Assembly (NCBI RefSeq): GCF_001482305.1
Contig: NZ_LOHP01000034.1
Location: 1-33,340 of the forward strand
Length of the DNA: 33,340 nt
Origin: Leucobacter sp. G161
GTDB taxonomy: Bacteria; Actinomycetota; Actinomycetes; Actinomycetales; Microbacteriaceae
Direction of reading: 5' to 3'
In this document: positions 1 through 7,933 of the stretch, one piece after another
Layout: each line of letters begins with the position of its first letter
Numbering within the stretch: position 1 is the first letter of the stretch
Made by a program: the position numbers and the translations under genes
The notes under the pieces: model-generated
Told to the model about the DNA's origin: nothing
What the model saw: the letters and a program-made list of their open reading frames with translations, nothing else
The model's database searches: none

Positions 1-934
1 TGAGGATCGCGCCCAGCTCGTGCGCCGGCGCGTACACCGCGGAGCGGTTTCCGATAATGATGTGCGGCACCCGGTCGAGCGCCCTGAGGAAGCTCGTGTA
101 GCGCTCGCCGTTCGACTGCCGGGCGTCGACGCGCACGACGTCGTCGGCGCCGAACGCCGCGAGGGCGCTCTGCAGTTGATCTTGGTCGCGGTAGTCGGGC
201 AGCACGACGATCACGCTGCGCTCCTGCTCGTGCACGGCGATCGCGAGGTGCGCGAGGCGTGCGGCCCAGCCGCCCACCCATTCCCCGGTCGGGAGGCGGA
301 TCGGCGAGTGCGTCGCGGTAAACGCGAGGCGCTCCCCCGCGACGAGCTGGACCGCAATCTCGTGCGCGTCGGCGTCGGGAAGCGCGGCTTCCGTGCGGGA
401 TTCGGCTGCGCCCGCGTCGCCCTCCGCGGAGGGATCGCTCGCCTCAACAGGGTTGTCGAGTACTCCTGGCTCAGCGGGCTCAGCTGGCTCAACCGGCTCA
501 GCCGGCCCAGCTGGCTTCCCTGCGAGCGCGAGGTGCTGCTTCTCGACGCGCACCTGACGGCCGGGGATCGCGAGCCTGATGATGTCTCCGGCCGAGCCGC
601 CTGCGCGGTCTGCAACGGAGCGGGCGAGCTTCCAGATTTCCGGGGTGAGCTGTGGCACCGGGCTGACGATGTCGGCAATGGGCGAGAGTTCGCCGCCGAA
701 GCTGCTCGACTCGGAGAAGCCAATGACGTACCCGAAGGCTTTGCGCTGCTGATTGCGGAACGGTACACGCACGCGCTGCCCGACGCGCAATTCATCAGCG
801 AGCTCCTCGGGAACGGCATAGTCGAAGAGATGGTCGAGCTGCGGCAGCGCGGAATCGAGCAACACCTCCGCGACCGCCCGGCCTCCCGGAGCTTCTGCCT
901 CGAGGCAGCTACACGTCGTCAGCTCGGCATGCAT
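1..934 (-). CDS. priA: Replication restart protein PriA (primosomal protein N'), N-terminal part, cut by window edge
   Basis: The reading frame is open from an ATG at 934 to the window edge, about 311 codons; the C-terminus lies outside. PriA recognises stalled forks and reloads the replisome. Residues about 20-105 match the N-terminal DNA-binding domain, including a stretch beginning LFDYAVPEEL and RVRVPFRNQRKAFGYV. The end of the visible part (IIIGNRSAVYAPAHELGAI) matches the conserved helicase region of PriA. At the place where a Walker A GxTGSGKT is expected (around residue 206) the protein reads THSPIRLPTG, so the ATPase P-loop is absent, as is known for actinobacterial PriA. An Ala-Glu-Pro repeat linker sits at residues about 142-156. 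The start is 9 bases after metK, so the two are probably co-transcribed. Confidence 0.9.
   Translation of the reverse strand, partial: MHAELTTCSCLEAEAPGGRAVAEVLLDSALPQLDHLFDYAVPEELADELRVGQRVRVPFRNQQRKAFGYVIGFSESSSFGGELSPIADIVSPVPQLTPEIWKLARSVADRAGGSAGDIIRLAIPGRQVRVEKQHLALAGKPAGPAEPVEPAEPAEPGVLDNPVEASDPSAEGDAGAAESRTEAALPDADAHEIAVQLVAGERLAFTATHSPIRLPTGEWVGGWAARLAHLAIAVHEQERSVIVVLPDYRDQDQLQSALAAFGADDVVRVDARQSNGERYTSFLRALDRVPHIIIGNRSAVYAPAHELGAIL
467..511 (-). repeat. Five 9-bp tandem units inside priA (Ala/Val-Glu/Gly-Pro linker)
   Basis: On the plus strand the units read tggctcagc, gggctcagc, tggctcaac, cggctcagc and cggcccagc. Read in the priA frame they give AGP-AEP-VEP-AEP-AEP, a proline-rich flexible linker between the N-terminal DNA-binding domain and the helicase-like domain. 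The repeat length is a multiple of three, so copy-number change would keep the frame. Confidence 0.8.
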
Positions 935-943
935 GCACGAGCC

Positions 944-2131
944 TTACAGGCCTGCGGCTGCGCGAAGCTCCGCAACGCGAGGTGTTGCCTCCCACGTGAA
1001 GTCGGGAAGCTCACGCCCAAAGTGACCGTATGCGCTGGTCTGCGCGTAGATCGGACGGAGCAGGTCAAGGTCGCGGATGATCGCGAGCGGGCGCAGGTCA
1101 AAGACCTGGCGCACTGCTGCCTCAATACGTTCGGTTCGCACAGTCTCGGTGCCAAACGTCTCCACGTAGAGCCCAACGGGCGTCGCGCGGCCGATCGCGT
1201 AGGCAACCTGCAGCTCGGCGCGGCGGGCGAGGCCCGCGCGTACGACGTGCTTCGCGACCCAGCGCATCGCGTAGGCGGCCGAGCGGTCAACCTTGGATGG
1301 GTCTTTCCCACTGAACGCACCGCCACCGTGGCGGCTCGCGCCGCCGTAGGTGTCAATGATGATCTTGCGTCCGGTGAGGCCCGCGTCGCCCATCGGGCCG
1401 CCGACCACGAAGGGGCCAGCGGGGTTGATGAAGAACTCGGCGTCGGCGCTCGGCAGGTCCACGAGCTCGAGCACGGGATTGATCACCTCGCGCGCGACGA
1501 TCTCGCGGAGCGCGGGTACCGACAGGCTCGCAGCGTGCTGCGTCGAGACCACGACGGCCTCGATCGCGGCTGGCCGGTCGCCGTCGTAGCCGATCGTCAC
1601 CTGGGTCTTGCCGTCGGGGCGCAGCTCGGGGATGATGCCGCTCTTGCGCACCTCCGTGAGACGCTCAGCCAGGCGGTGCGACAGCCAGCTCGGCAGCGGC
1701 TGCAGCTCGGGGGTCTCGTCAGTCGCGAACCCGAACATGATGCCCTGGTCACCGGCGCCCTGCGCGCTGAGCTCATCGGTGTCGCCACTCTCGCGCACCT
1801 CGAGCGAGACGCCGACGCCATCAGCGATCTCAGGTGACTGTTGGCCGATCGACACAGATACGCCACACGAGGAGGCATCAAACCCCATCTCGGAGCTCGT
1901 GTACCCGATCTCACGGATCGTGTCGCGCACGAGCTGCGGGATCTCAACGTAGCCACTCGTTGACACCTCGCCGGCGACGTGCACGAGACCCGTCGTCACG
2001 AGCGTCTCAACTGCCACGCGCGCGCCCGGATCCTGCTCCAGCATCGCGTCGAGGATCGAGTCAGAAATGCGGTCGCAAATCTTGTCGGGGTGTCCCTCGG
2101 TGACGGACTCGGAGGTGAACTGACGCAGCAC
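944..2131 (-). CDS. metK: S-adenosylmethionine synthase
   Basis: Makes S-adenosylmethionine from methionine and ATP in the cytosol. Family motifs are all visible: [16 protein letters not shown] near the N-terminus (ATP binding), [11 protein letters not shown], the [12 protein letters not shown] hexapeptide region, and [19 protein letters not shown] (P-loop-like). The length of 395 aa is normal. I place the start at the GTG at 2131 because GAGGAG lies 5 bases upstream and the protein then begins [12 protein letters not shown] like other MetK. An in-frame ATG at 2146 would add five residues but has no ribosome binding site. The gene lies between rpoZ (91-107 bp upstream) and priA (9 bp downstream). 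A hairpin in the rpoZ-metK gap may modulate read-through. Confidence 0.97.
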   Translation of the reverse strand: MLRQFTSESVTEGHPDKICDRISDSILDAMLEQDPGARVAVETLVTTGLVHVAGEVSTSGYVEIPQLVRDTIREIGYTSSEMGFDASSCGVSVSIGQQSPEIADGVGVSLEVRESGDTDELSAQGAGDQGIMFGFATDETPELQPLPSWLSHRLAERLTEVRKSGIIPELRPDGKTQVTIGYDGDRPAAIEAVVVSTQHAASLSVPALREIVAREVINPVLELVDLPSADAEFFINPAGPFVVGGPMGDAGLTGRKIIIDTYGGASRHGGGAFSGKDPSKVDRSAAYAMRWVAKHVVRAGLARRAELQVAYAIGRATPVGLYVETFGTETVRTERIEAAVRQVFDLRPLAIIRDLDLLRPIYAQTSAYGHFGRELPDFTWEATPRVAELRAAAGL

Positions 2132-2187
2132 GGAGGCTCCTCGCATAGTGGTGAACGTTGCCGACGAAACGCGGCCGAAGAATAGCT

Positions 2188-2222
2188 GTGGCGCCGGTAC
2201 CAGTAAGGGTATCCGGCGCCAC
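2188..2222 (-). terminator. GC-rich hairpin between rpoZ and metK, possible weak terminator or attenuator
   Basis: A perfect 10-bp inverted repeat (GTGGCGCCGG at 2188-2197, CCGGCGCCAC at 2213-2222) can be extended inward by TACC/GGTA with one bulged base. On the minus strand it follows the rpoZ stop and is trailed by AGCTATTCTTC, not a clean U-tract, so termination would be partial. I do not see the conserved core of a known SAM riboswitch. Confidence 0.45.
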
Positions 2223-2237
2223 CGACAGTAAAAGCAG

Positions 2238-2489
2238 TTACGCCTTGGGCGTCATCTGCAGCTTGCCCTCGACGATCTCGTGGAGAGCGATCGACAGCGG
2301 CTTGTCATCGACAGACGAGTCGACCAGCGGGCCGACGTTGTCGAAGAGGTTTCCGTCGTGCAGATCGGTGTAGTAGTCGTTGATCTGGCGCGCGCGCTGA
2401 GCGGCGAACACGACCAGAGCGTACTTCGAGTCCACCTTGGCGAGCAGATCGTCGATCGGTGGGTCGATGATGCCGTTGACATTAGCCAT
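2238..2489 (-). CDS. rpoZ: RNA polymerase omega subunit
   Basis: Small subunit that aids folding and assembly of the beta' subunit in RNA polymerase. The 83-aa product has the family pattern [31 protein letters not shown] followed by the conserved C-terminal [10 protein letters not shown] region. The start is the ATG at 2489 with GAGGAG 8 bases upstream. In many actinobacteria rpoZ follows gmk and precedes coaBC; here an unrecognised gene precedes it (31-bp gap) and metK follows directly. Confidence 0.96.
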   Translation of the reverse strand: MANVNGIIDPPIDDLLAKVDSKYALVVFAAQRARQINDYYTDLHDGNLFDNVGPLVDSSVDDKPLSIALHEIVEGKLQMTPKA

Positions 2490-2520
2490 GAATTAACTCC
2501 TCTAGATAGACCCAACTAGT

Positions 2521-3183
2521 CTAGCTCATGAGGCCAACACCGCGCCGCAAGATGACGTGACCGTTACGTCCACTCATCCGCGTCCACGCACGACTGCCCG
2601 AAACGGAGAGCCGTTCGACCCCCGCCAGGAAGCCAAGGCCCTCCGCCGCGAATGCCGCTGCGGCGGGGATCCCGGGGGCAATCTCGCTCCCCCAGACCGC
2701 ACGCCGCACCTTCTGCACGACGGGATCGCCTGCGTCAGCCGGCACGTTCTCGGCGACGCGGGCCATCCCCTCGGCGGCAACCACCGCGAGCGAACCGGCG
2801 TCGATCTCGCCGCGCGACTCCCACCCGGACAGTGGCGGCAGCACGCCGCTCCACGCCGCGGAGACGGTCATGTCAGGCATCGCAAGATCCAGCCCCGATT
2901 CGACCCGCGCTAGCCGGTCAGTGAGGGCACGCACCTCCACGACGGTGTCGACGGGGGCGGCTGGCGCCTCGGACAGCGGGAAGGCCCGCATCACGAGCAC
3001 CACGGGCGAGTCGTCCATGATGCCGAGCGGCGCCTGCGTGCAGCCGTACACGGCGAGCACGTCACCGCGGGTTTGCAACCGCACCTCGGGCTCGCCAAAG
3101 CGGGCGAGTCGCCCCAGATAGTTCTGCAGATCGTCTCGTGTCGCCTGATCGGCAAGGCCCAGTGTTTGTGTGTGCGCGCTCAT
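2521..3183 (-). CDS. Conserved hypothetical protein, not recognised
   Basis: A 220-aa soluble protein without signal peptide or membrane segments, and I recognise no domain. Residues about 10-75 (DLQNYLGRLARFGEPEVRL, LAVYGCTQAPLGIMD, VVLVMRAFPL) look like a compact alpha/beta domain. The second half is alanine- and glycine-rich. Coding is supported by GC-rich third positions and by its position: same strand as rpoZ with a 31-bp gap, and divergent from the tesB-like gene with 62 bp between starts. It may share a promoter with rpoZ. The start is the ATG at 3183, preceded only by a weak GAAG. Confidence 0.7.
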   Translation of the reverse strand: MSAHTQTLGLADQATRDDLQNYLGRLARFGEPEVRLQTRGDVLAVYGCTQAPLGIMDDSPVVLVMRAFPLSEAPAAPVDTVVEVRALTDRLARVESGLDLAMPDMTVSAAWSGVLPPLSGWESRGEIDAGSLAVVAAEGMARVAENVPADAGDPVVQKVRRAVWGSEIAPGIPAAAAFAAEGLGFLAGVERLSVSGSRAWTRMSGRNGHVILRRGVGLMS

Positions 3184-3233
3184 CGCTTCAAGCCTAGCGT
3201 TGCATGATTAGCGCCAGCCGTGCGGGGTCGCCA

Positions 3234-3239
3234 TAGACT
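3234..3239 (+). promoter_or_regulatory. -10 element (TAGACT) of the tesB-like gene, leaderless arrangement
   Basis: TAGACT ends exactly 6 bases before the ATG at 3246, which would put transcription initiation on the A of the start codon. No convincing -35 hexamer is visible. The same TAnnnT-N6-ATG spacing occurs upstream of the lipoprotein and Pr6Pr genes in this window. Confidence 0.5.
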
Positions 3240-3245
3240 GGGCAT

Positions 3246-4142
3246 ATGACAGACCCGGCGAAGGAGACTCCTGTGCGCGAAATTCCCGCCCCCAACCTCG
3301 CTGAGATGCTCGCCCTTGCGAACGCAGAGGCACGCACTCACTACGACATCTTCACCGGCCCGGCAATGCCAACCCCACACGGGCGGGCGTTTGGCGGGCA
3401 GGTGCTCGGCCAGGCGCTCGTCGCCGCCGGGCTGACGGCGCCGGAGGGTCGCGAGATCCATTCGATGCACGGCTACTTCGTGCGCCCGGGCGACAGCCAT
3501 ACCCCGATGACCTTCGAGATCGCCCGACTGCATGACGGCCGGTCCTTTTCCACCCGTCGGGCGCAGGCGTACCAGGACGGCAATGTGCTCATGTCGCTCA
3601 TCGCGTCCTATCAGGGCAGCGAGGAGGGGCTCGAGCACCAAGAGAGCTTCGACACCGCGAGCATCACGCAGCCAGAAGATCTGCCGTCGGTGTGGGACAA
3701 GTACGGCCACCTCACCGGTGAGCGCCGCAACTCGTGGGTTCTCAACCGTCCCTTCGACTTTCGCCACGTCGAGGGCGACCTACTCATGCAGGCCGGCGAA
3801 CCATCGAACCGTCAGCTCGTCTGGCTGCGCAGCCGCGAACCACTCGAGGGCGGGCAGGCGCTGCACTCGGCCGCGCTCGCGTTTGCCTCTGACTACCTCC
3901 TCCTCGAGCCGGTCGCGCGGCAGCACGGGATCCCGTGGGCAACGCCCGGCATGAGCGCGGCAAGCCTCGACCACAGCATGTGGTTCCACCGCCCGTTCCA
4001 GGTGGACGAGTGGTTGCTCTACGAACTCGAGTCCCCGACTGCACAGGGCGGTCGCGGGCTCGCGCACGGCCGTTTCTATGACCGCTCTGGCGCGCTCGTC
4101 TCGAGCGTCTCGCAGGAGTCGATGATTCGGCTCCCGCGCTAG
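3246..4142 (+). CDS. tesB: Acyl-CoA thioesterase II (TesB-like)
   Basis: Hydrolyses acyl-CoA to free fatty acid and CoA in the cytosol. The protein has the double-hotdog TesB layout: an N-terminal hotdog with TPHGRAFGGQVLGQAL and IHSMHGYFVRPGD, then DGRSFSTRRAQAYQDG, and a C-terminal hotdog with LDHSMWFHRPFQVDEWLLYE and GRGLAHGRFYDRSGALVSSVSQE. The length of 298 aa is typical. There are two plausible starts: the ATG at 3246 (leaderless, -10 six bases upstream) or the in-frame GTG at 3273 with AAGGAG six bases upstream, giving 289 aa. Both could be used from one transcript. It converges on a second thioesterase gene 7 bp away. Confidence 0.92.
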   Translation: MTDPAKETPVREIPAPNLAEMLALANAEARTHYDIFTGPAMPTPHGRAFGGQVLGQALVAAGLTAPEGREIHSMHGYFVRPGDSHTPMTFEIARLHDGRSFSTRRAQAYQDGNVLMSLIASYQGSEEGLEHQESFDTASITQPEDLPSVWDKYGHLTGERRNSWVLNRPFDFRHVEGDLLMQAGEPSNRQLVWLRSREPLEGGQALHSAALAFASDYLLLEPVARQHGIPWATPGMSAASLDHSMWFHRPFQVDEWLLYELESPTAQGGRGLAHGRFYDRSGALVSSVSQESMIRLPR

Positions 4143-4149
4143 CGCACGG

Positions 4150-4617
4150 CTAGTGCCTGCTGAGCTTGACCGGTTCGTCCATCCAGTCGGCGACGGCAGC
4201 ACGGCCGGCCTCACTGATCCGCGCGGGACGCAGCGACACCGCATCGACCATCACTGCGACGGTGACTGCACGCGCGACGACGGTGCGCTCTGACTGCGCC
4301 CCATCGATGATCTCGCAGTGGATCTCAAGGTTCGCTCCGCCGATCTTCCCGATCCACATCTCAACGATGACCGGCTGCTCCGAGTACTCGAGCACGCGCA
4401 CGTAGTCGATTCGCTGACTCGCGACGAGCATCTTCTGCGCGCTCGTCTCGTTCGAGCTGAAGTGCTCCTCGAGACCGGTCGCCTCGTCGGCTGCACCCAT
4501 CCAGAGCGTTCGGACGCGTGCTTCTTCGAGGAGCCGGGCGAAGGTCACGTTGTTGACGTGCCCGTATGCGTCTTGATCGCCCCACCGGAGCTGAATTCGG
4601 ACGTGCGCTCGTGCCAT
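4150..4617 (-). CDS. Hotdog-fold acyl-CoA thioesterase (4HBT/YbgC-like)
   Basis: A 155-aa single-hotdog protein. The N-terminal RWGDQDAYGHVNNVTFARLLEEAR is the 4-hydroxybenzoyl-CoA thioesterase signature with the active-site aspartate followed by GHVNN. The next conserved block is RIDYVRVLEYSEQPVIVEMWIGKIG. It probably cleaves a CoA thioester, but the substrate cannot be told from sequence. The ATG at 4617 has AAAGGA about 8 bases upstream. It lies downstream of ettA behind a strong terminator, so it probably has its own promoter in the short gap. Confidence 0.87.
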   Translation of the reverse strand: MARAHVRIQLRWGDQDAYGHVNNVTFARLLEEARVRTLWMGAADEATGLEEHFSSNETSAQKMLVASQRIDYVRVLEYSEQPVIVEMWIGKIGGANLEIHCEIIDGAQSERTVVARAVTVAVMVDAVSLRPARISEAGRAAVADWMDEPVKLSRH

Positions 4618-4668
4618 CAGTCGTTCCTTTCGTCGGGCCCGCGCATCGCGGGGCCGCCACGCAAAACA

Positions 4669-4703
4669 GCAGTGCCCGCAGGATTCACGCCTGCGGGCAC
4701 TGC
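4669..4703 (-). terminator. Intrinsic terminator of ettA
   Basis: A perfect 14-bp inverted repeat (GCAGTGCCCGCAGG at 4669-4682 pairs with 4690-4703) with a 7-base loop. On the minus strand it is followed by TGTTTTGCG, a short T-tract. It begins 8 bases after the ettA stop, so it is well placed to end that transcript. Confidence 0.88.
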
Positions 4704-4711
4704 ATTGCGAC

Positions 4712-6391
4712 CTAGTCGCGGGTGAGCTTGCGGTAGTGGCTCCGCGACGGCTTCGCCGCGTCCGCGCCGAGGCGCTCTACCTTGTTGGCCTCGTATGCTT
4801 CGAAGTTGCCCTCGAACCAGTGCCAGTCGGCCGGGTTCTCGTCGGTGCCTTCGTAGGCGAGGATGTGGGTCGCGATGCGGTCAAGGAACCAGCGATCGTG
4901 GGTGATGACCACGGCGCAACCGGGGAACTCGAGCAGTGCGTTCTCGAGCGACTGCAGCGTTTCGACGTCGAGGTCGTTCGTGGGCTCATCGAGCAGCAGC
5001 AGGTTGCCGCCCTGCTTGAGCGTGAGCGCGAGGTTCAACCGGTTGCGCTCACCGCCCGACAGCACGCCGGCCTTCTTCTGCTGGTCGGGGCCCTTGAATC
5101 CGAACTTCGAGACGTAGGCGCGCGACGGGATCTCGGTCTTGCCGACCGTGATGATGTCCAGCCCCTCGCTGACAACTTCCCAGAGCGTCTTGTCCGGGTC
5201 GATGTTCGCGCGGTTCTGGTCGACGTAGCTGATCTTCACGGTCTCGCCGATCTTGAGATCGCCCGAGTCGATCGGCTCAAGGCCGACGATCGTCTTGAAC
5301 AGCGTCGTCTTTCCGACGCCGTTCGGGCCGATGACGCCGACAATGCCGTTCGGCGGCAGGCTGAACGACAGCCCCTCGATGAGGGTACGGTCGCCGAAGC
5401 TCTTCTTGAGATCCTTCGCCTCGATGACGATGTTGCCCAGGCGGGGACCCGCGGGAATCTGGATCTCCTCGAAGTCCAGCTTCTTCGTGCGCTCCGCCTC
5501 GGTCGCCATCTCCTCGTAGCGCGCAAGACGCGCCTTCGACTTCGCCTGACGGCCCTTCGTGTTCGAGCGAACCCACTCGAGCTCGTCCTTCAGGCGGCGT
5601 GCGAGCTTCTGGTCCTTCTTGCCCTGGACGTCAAGGCGCTCGGCCTTCTTCTCGAGGTAGGTCGAGTAGTTGCCCTCGTAGCCGATGAGGCGTCCGCGGT
5701 CGACCTCGGCGATCCACTCGGCGACGTTGTCCAGGAAGTACCTATCGTGCGTAATCGCGATGACGGCGCCGTGGTACTTCTGCAGGTGCTGCTCAAGCCA
5801 CAGCACGCTCTCGGCGTCAAGGTGGTTCGTGGGCTCATCAAGGAGCAGTAGGTCGGGCTTCTGGAGCAGCAGCTTCGTCAGCGCGACACGGCGCTTCTCG
5901 CCGCCGGAGAGCGGCCCAACCGCTGCGTCGCCCGGGGGCGTGCGCAGTGCATCCATGGCCTGCGCGAGCTGGTTGTCGAGATCCCAGCCGTCAGCAGCGT
6001 CGATCTCTTCCTGCAGCGTACCCATCTCGGCGAGGAGGGTGTCGAAGTCAGCGTCGGGCTCGGCCATGAGCGCGGAAATCTCGTTGAACCGGTCGAGCTT
6101 CGCCTTGATCGCGATCCCGCCCTCAATGTTCTCGAGGACCGTCTTGGTCTCGTCAAGCTCGGGCTCCTGCATGAGGATGCCGACCGTATATCCGGGCGAG
6201 AGCATTGCCTCGCCGTTCGACGGGGTATCCATGCCGGCCATAATCTTGAGGATCGTCGACTTACCGGCGCCGTTCGGACCGACCATGCCGATCTTCGCGC
6301 CCGGCAGGAACGACATTGATACGTCGTCAAGGATCAGCTTCTCGCCGACCGCCTTGCGCGCGCGGCTCATCTGGTAAATGTATTCAGCCAT
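4712..6391 (-). CDS. ettA: Energy-dependent translational throttle protein EttA (ABC-F ATPase)
   Basis: ABC-F protein that binds the ribosomal E site and gates early elongation according to cellular energy. The 559-aa chain has no membrane segments and contains two ABC domains: Walker A GPNGAGKS at residues 38-45 with signature LSGGEKRRVALTKLL and Walker B LLLLDEPTNHLD, then a second Walker A GPNGVGKTT, signature LSGGERNRLNLAL and LLLLDEPTNDLD. The linker between them is the charged coiled-coil region typical of ABC-F (LKDELEWVRSNTKGRQAKSKARLARYEE). Length and arm match EttA and not the antibiotic-resistance ABC-F types. It is monocistronic: divergent from the aph-like gene and closed by the terminator at 4669-4703. 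Confidence 0.95.
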   Translation of the reverse strand: MAEYIYQMSRARKAVGEKLILDDVSMSFLPGAKIGMVGPNGAGKSTILKIMAGMDTPSNGEAMLSPGYTVGILMQEPELDETKTVLENIEGGIAIKAKLDRFNEISALMAEPDADFDTLLAEMGTLQEEIDAADGWDLDNQLAQAMDALRTPPGDAAVGPLSGGEKRRVALTKLLLQKPDLLLLDEPTNHLDAESVLWLEQHLQKYHGAVIAITHDRYFLDNVAEWIAEVDRGRLIGYEGNYSTYLEKKAERLDVQGKKDQKLARRLKDELEWVRSNTKGRQAKSKARLARYEEMATEAERTKKLDFEEIQIPAGPRLGNIVIEAKDLKKSFGDRTLIEGLSFSLPPNGIVGVIGPNGVGKTTLFKTIVGLEPIDSGDLKIGETVKISYVDQNRANIDPDKTLWEVVSEGLDIITVGKTEIPSRAYVSKFGFKGPDQQKKAGVLSGGERNRLNLALTLKQGGNLLLLDEPTNDLDVETLQSLENALLEFPGCAVVITHDRWFLDRIATHILAYEGTDENPADWHWFEGNFEAYEANKVERLGADAAKPSRSHYRKLTRD

Positions 6392-6502
6392 ATGTTTTCC
6401 GGGCGCGTGCGCCCCGAACTCCCTGTTTCACAAAAGTGGAATCTATCGCCGTCTACTCTACCCGCTCTGACCACGTCGTACCCCTGTGTGAGAATCAGAT
6501 CT

Positions 6503-7324
6503 ATGAGCGACTTCCGACTCCCTCTTGCCCAGATCCCACAAGGGCCGGTCGCGACGCCACCCACGGTACGTGAACTCACAGCGGGGCGAGCGTTGGAGGC
6601 GGTGTGGGTGAACGGGCTCGGCGGGCTGACATTCCGAGATGCGGGCCCTGGCGATGGCGCCCGGTTCGTGAAGTGGGTCGCCGCGGGGACCCCTGAGATT
6701 GACCTCGCTGCCGAGGCCGCACGGCTCCGGTGGGCCGGCCAGCACGGCGCGGTTGCCCCAACGGTCATCGAGCAGGGAACGAACGCGCACGGATCCTGGC
6801 TCATCACCGCCGCACTCGCCGGGGAATCTGCGGTCTCGCCGCGGTGGATCGCAGAGCCGGAGACCGCGGCCCGCGCGATTGGGGCGGGGCTGCGCCTGCT
6901 CCACGACACCTTGCCCGTCGTCTCCTGCCCGTATCGGTGGGATGTCACCACACGAGCTGCGCAGTTCGAGCAGCGGATCCGCGCGGGCGCCGGCCCGGCC
7001 GACTGGGCGCCCGCGTATCGCGGGCTCAGCGTGGCCCGGGTGCGGGAGATCCTTCGGGAATCGCCAGCGGTGGCGGATCCGGTCGTGTGTCACGGCGACC
7101 CGTGCGCTCCCAACACCCTCATTGGTGGCGATGGGACATTCGCCGGCCACGTCGATCTTGGCGATCTCGGCGTCGGCGACCGCTGGGCGGATCTCGCGGT
7201 CGCAGCGTGGAGCACCGAGTGGAACTACGGGCCGGGATTCGACGAGCACGTGTACGAGGGCTATGGCGTGACGGCGGACGCGGAGCGGATCGCCTTCTAC
7301 CGATTGCTGTGGGAGGTGAGCTGA
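6503..7324 (+). CDS. Aminoglycoside 3'-phosphotransferase-like kinase (APH(3') family)
   Basis: A 273-aa protein-kinase-fold phosphotransferase. Visible motifs: a catalytic loop HGDPCAPN with H197, D199 and N204, the metal-binding HVDLGDLGVGDRWADLA with D218, and the C-terminal ERIAFYRLLWE that resembles the end of APH(3') enzymes. These place it nearer APH(3') than the general choline/ethanolamine kinase group. It would phosphorylate the 3'-hydroxyl of kanamycin-type aminoglycosides, but activity in this host is inferred, not shown. I chose the ATG at 6503; an upstream ATG at 6392 would overlap the ettA promoter region and add 37 non-homologous residues. No transposon or integron sequence flanks it, so it looks like a resident chromosomal gene. 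Confidence 0.82.
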   Translation: MSDFRLPLAQIPQGPVATPPTVRELTAGRALEAVWVNGLGGLTFRDAGPGDGARFVKWVAAGTPEIDLAAEAARLRWAGQHGAVAPTVIEQGTNAHGSWLITAALAGESAVSPRWIAEPETAARAIGAGLRLLHDTLPVVSCPYRWDVTTRAAQFEQRIRAGAGPADWAPAYRGLSVARVREILRESPAVADPVVCHGDPCAPNTLIGGDGTFAGHVDLGDLGVGDRWADLAVAAWSTEWNYGPGFDEHVYEGYGVTADAERIAFYRLLWEVS

Positions 7325-7343
7325 GCGCGCGCCCGGAGTCGTG

Positions 7344-7910
7344 TCACGCTCGCGCCGCGCGATCGGTGCCCAGGAGGCTCGCCGCGACGGCACCCGCCTG
7401 CACGGCGGGTTCCGGGCTCGCGTCGATGCCCGCAGTGACGAGGGCACCCTCGACGAGCAGGAATACTCCGTCGGCGATCGGACGTGAGCCACCCGCGCTG
7501 ATCACCACCCCCGTCACGTATTCGCGGAGCTTGGTCTTGTGTTCCCGCACGGCGGCAGCCACCCCGGGGGTGGTGGCCCCAAGCTCACCAAACGCGTTGA
7601 TCCACGCGCAGCCGCGATATCCCTCGCCCGCAAGCCAGGCAGTCAGCCAGTCGAAGATGGCTTGCACGCGCGCCTCGGGCTGCGCCTCGCGCTCGACATG
7701 CGCGGCAAGCTCGCCACGCCACCGCTCGTCGCGGCGGTCGAGCATGGCGACAGCCAACGCGTCCTTGCCGGCATACAGGGCATAGATGCGCTTGAGTGGC
7801 AGCCCCGACGCCTCGCGAATCGCGTCCATCCCCACCGACTGGTACCCCTGCCCGTAGAAGAGCTCCTCTGCAGCGTCAAGCAGTCGATCGACTTCTGAAT
7901 CGGTGCGCAT
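7344..7910 (-). CDS. TetR/AcrR-family transcriptional regulator
   Basis: A 188-aa repressor. Residues about 5-50 form the TetR helix-turn-helix (LLDAAEELFYGQGYQSVGMDAIREASGLPLKRIYALYAGKDAL), followed by a less conserved all-alpha ligand domain with RGCAWINAFGELG. The start at 7910 is supported by AAGGAG 6 bases upstream; the frame extends further upstream but across the operator region. It is divergent from the HPP membrane-protein gene, and two GAGAACG-NN-CGTTCTC palindromes lie between them. It most likely represses itself and the HPP gene until a ligand binds. The ligand is unknown. Confidence 0.88.
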   Translation of the reverse strand: MRTDSEVDRLLDAAEELFYGQGYQSVGMDAIREASGLPLKRIYALYAGKDALAVAMLDRRDERWRGELAAHVEREAQPEARVQAIFDWLTAWLAGEGYRGCAWINAFGELGATTPGVAAAVREHKTKLREYVTGVVISAGGSRPIADGVFLLVEGALVTAGIDASPEPAVQAGAVAASLLGTDRAARA

Positions 7911-7933
7911 GCCGGGCTCCTTCAACTTGCCTT

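Noticed and set aside
20..1837. A 605-codon open frame on the plus strand over priA and metK
   Set aside because: It is antisense to two well-supported genes, has Arg/Ala/Gly-rich low-information sequence, and arises from GC-rich codon structure.
2147..2237. SAM riboswitch before metK
   Set aside because: Only a simple hairpin is visible; I cannot find the multi-helix core of a known SAM class in this short gap.
4736..5851. Long plus-strand open frame opposite ettA
   Set aside because: Shadow of the ABC-F gene; no domain and composition typical of antisense GC-rich frames.
6401..6414. GGGCGC-gt-GCGCCC palindrome upstream of ettA
   Set aside because: A two-base loop and no second copy; in a GC-rich genome this is likely incidental.
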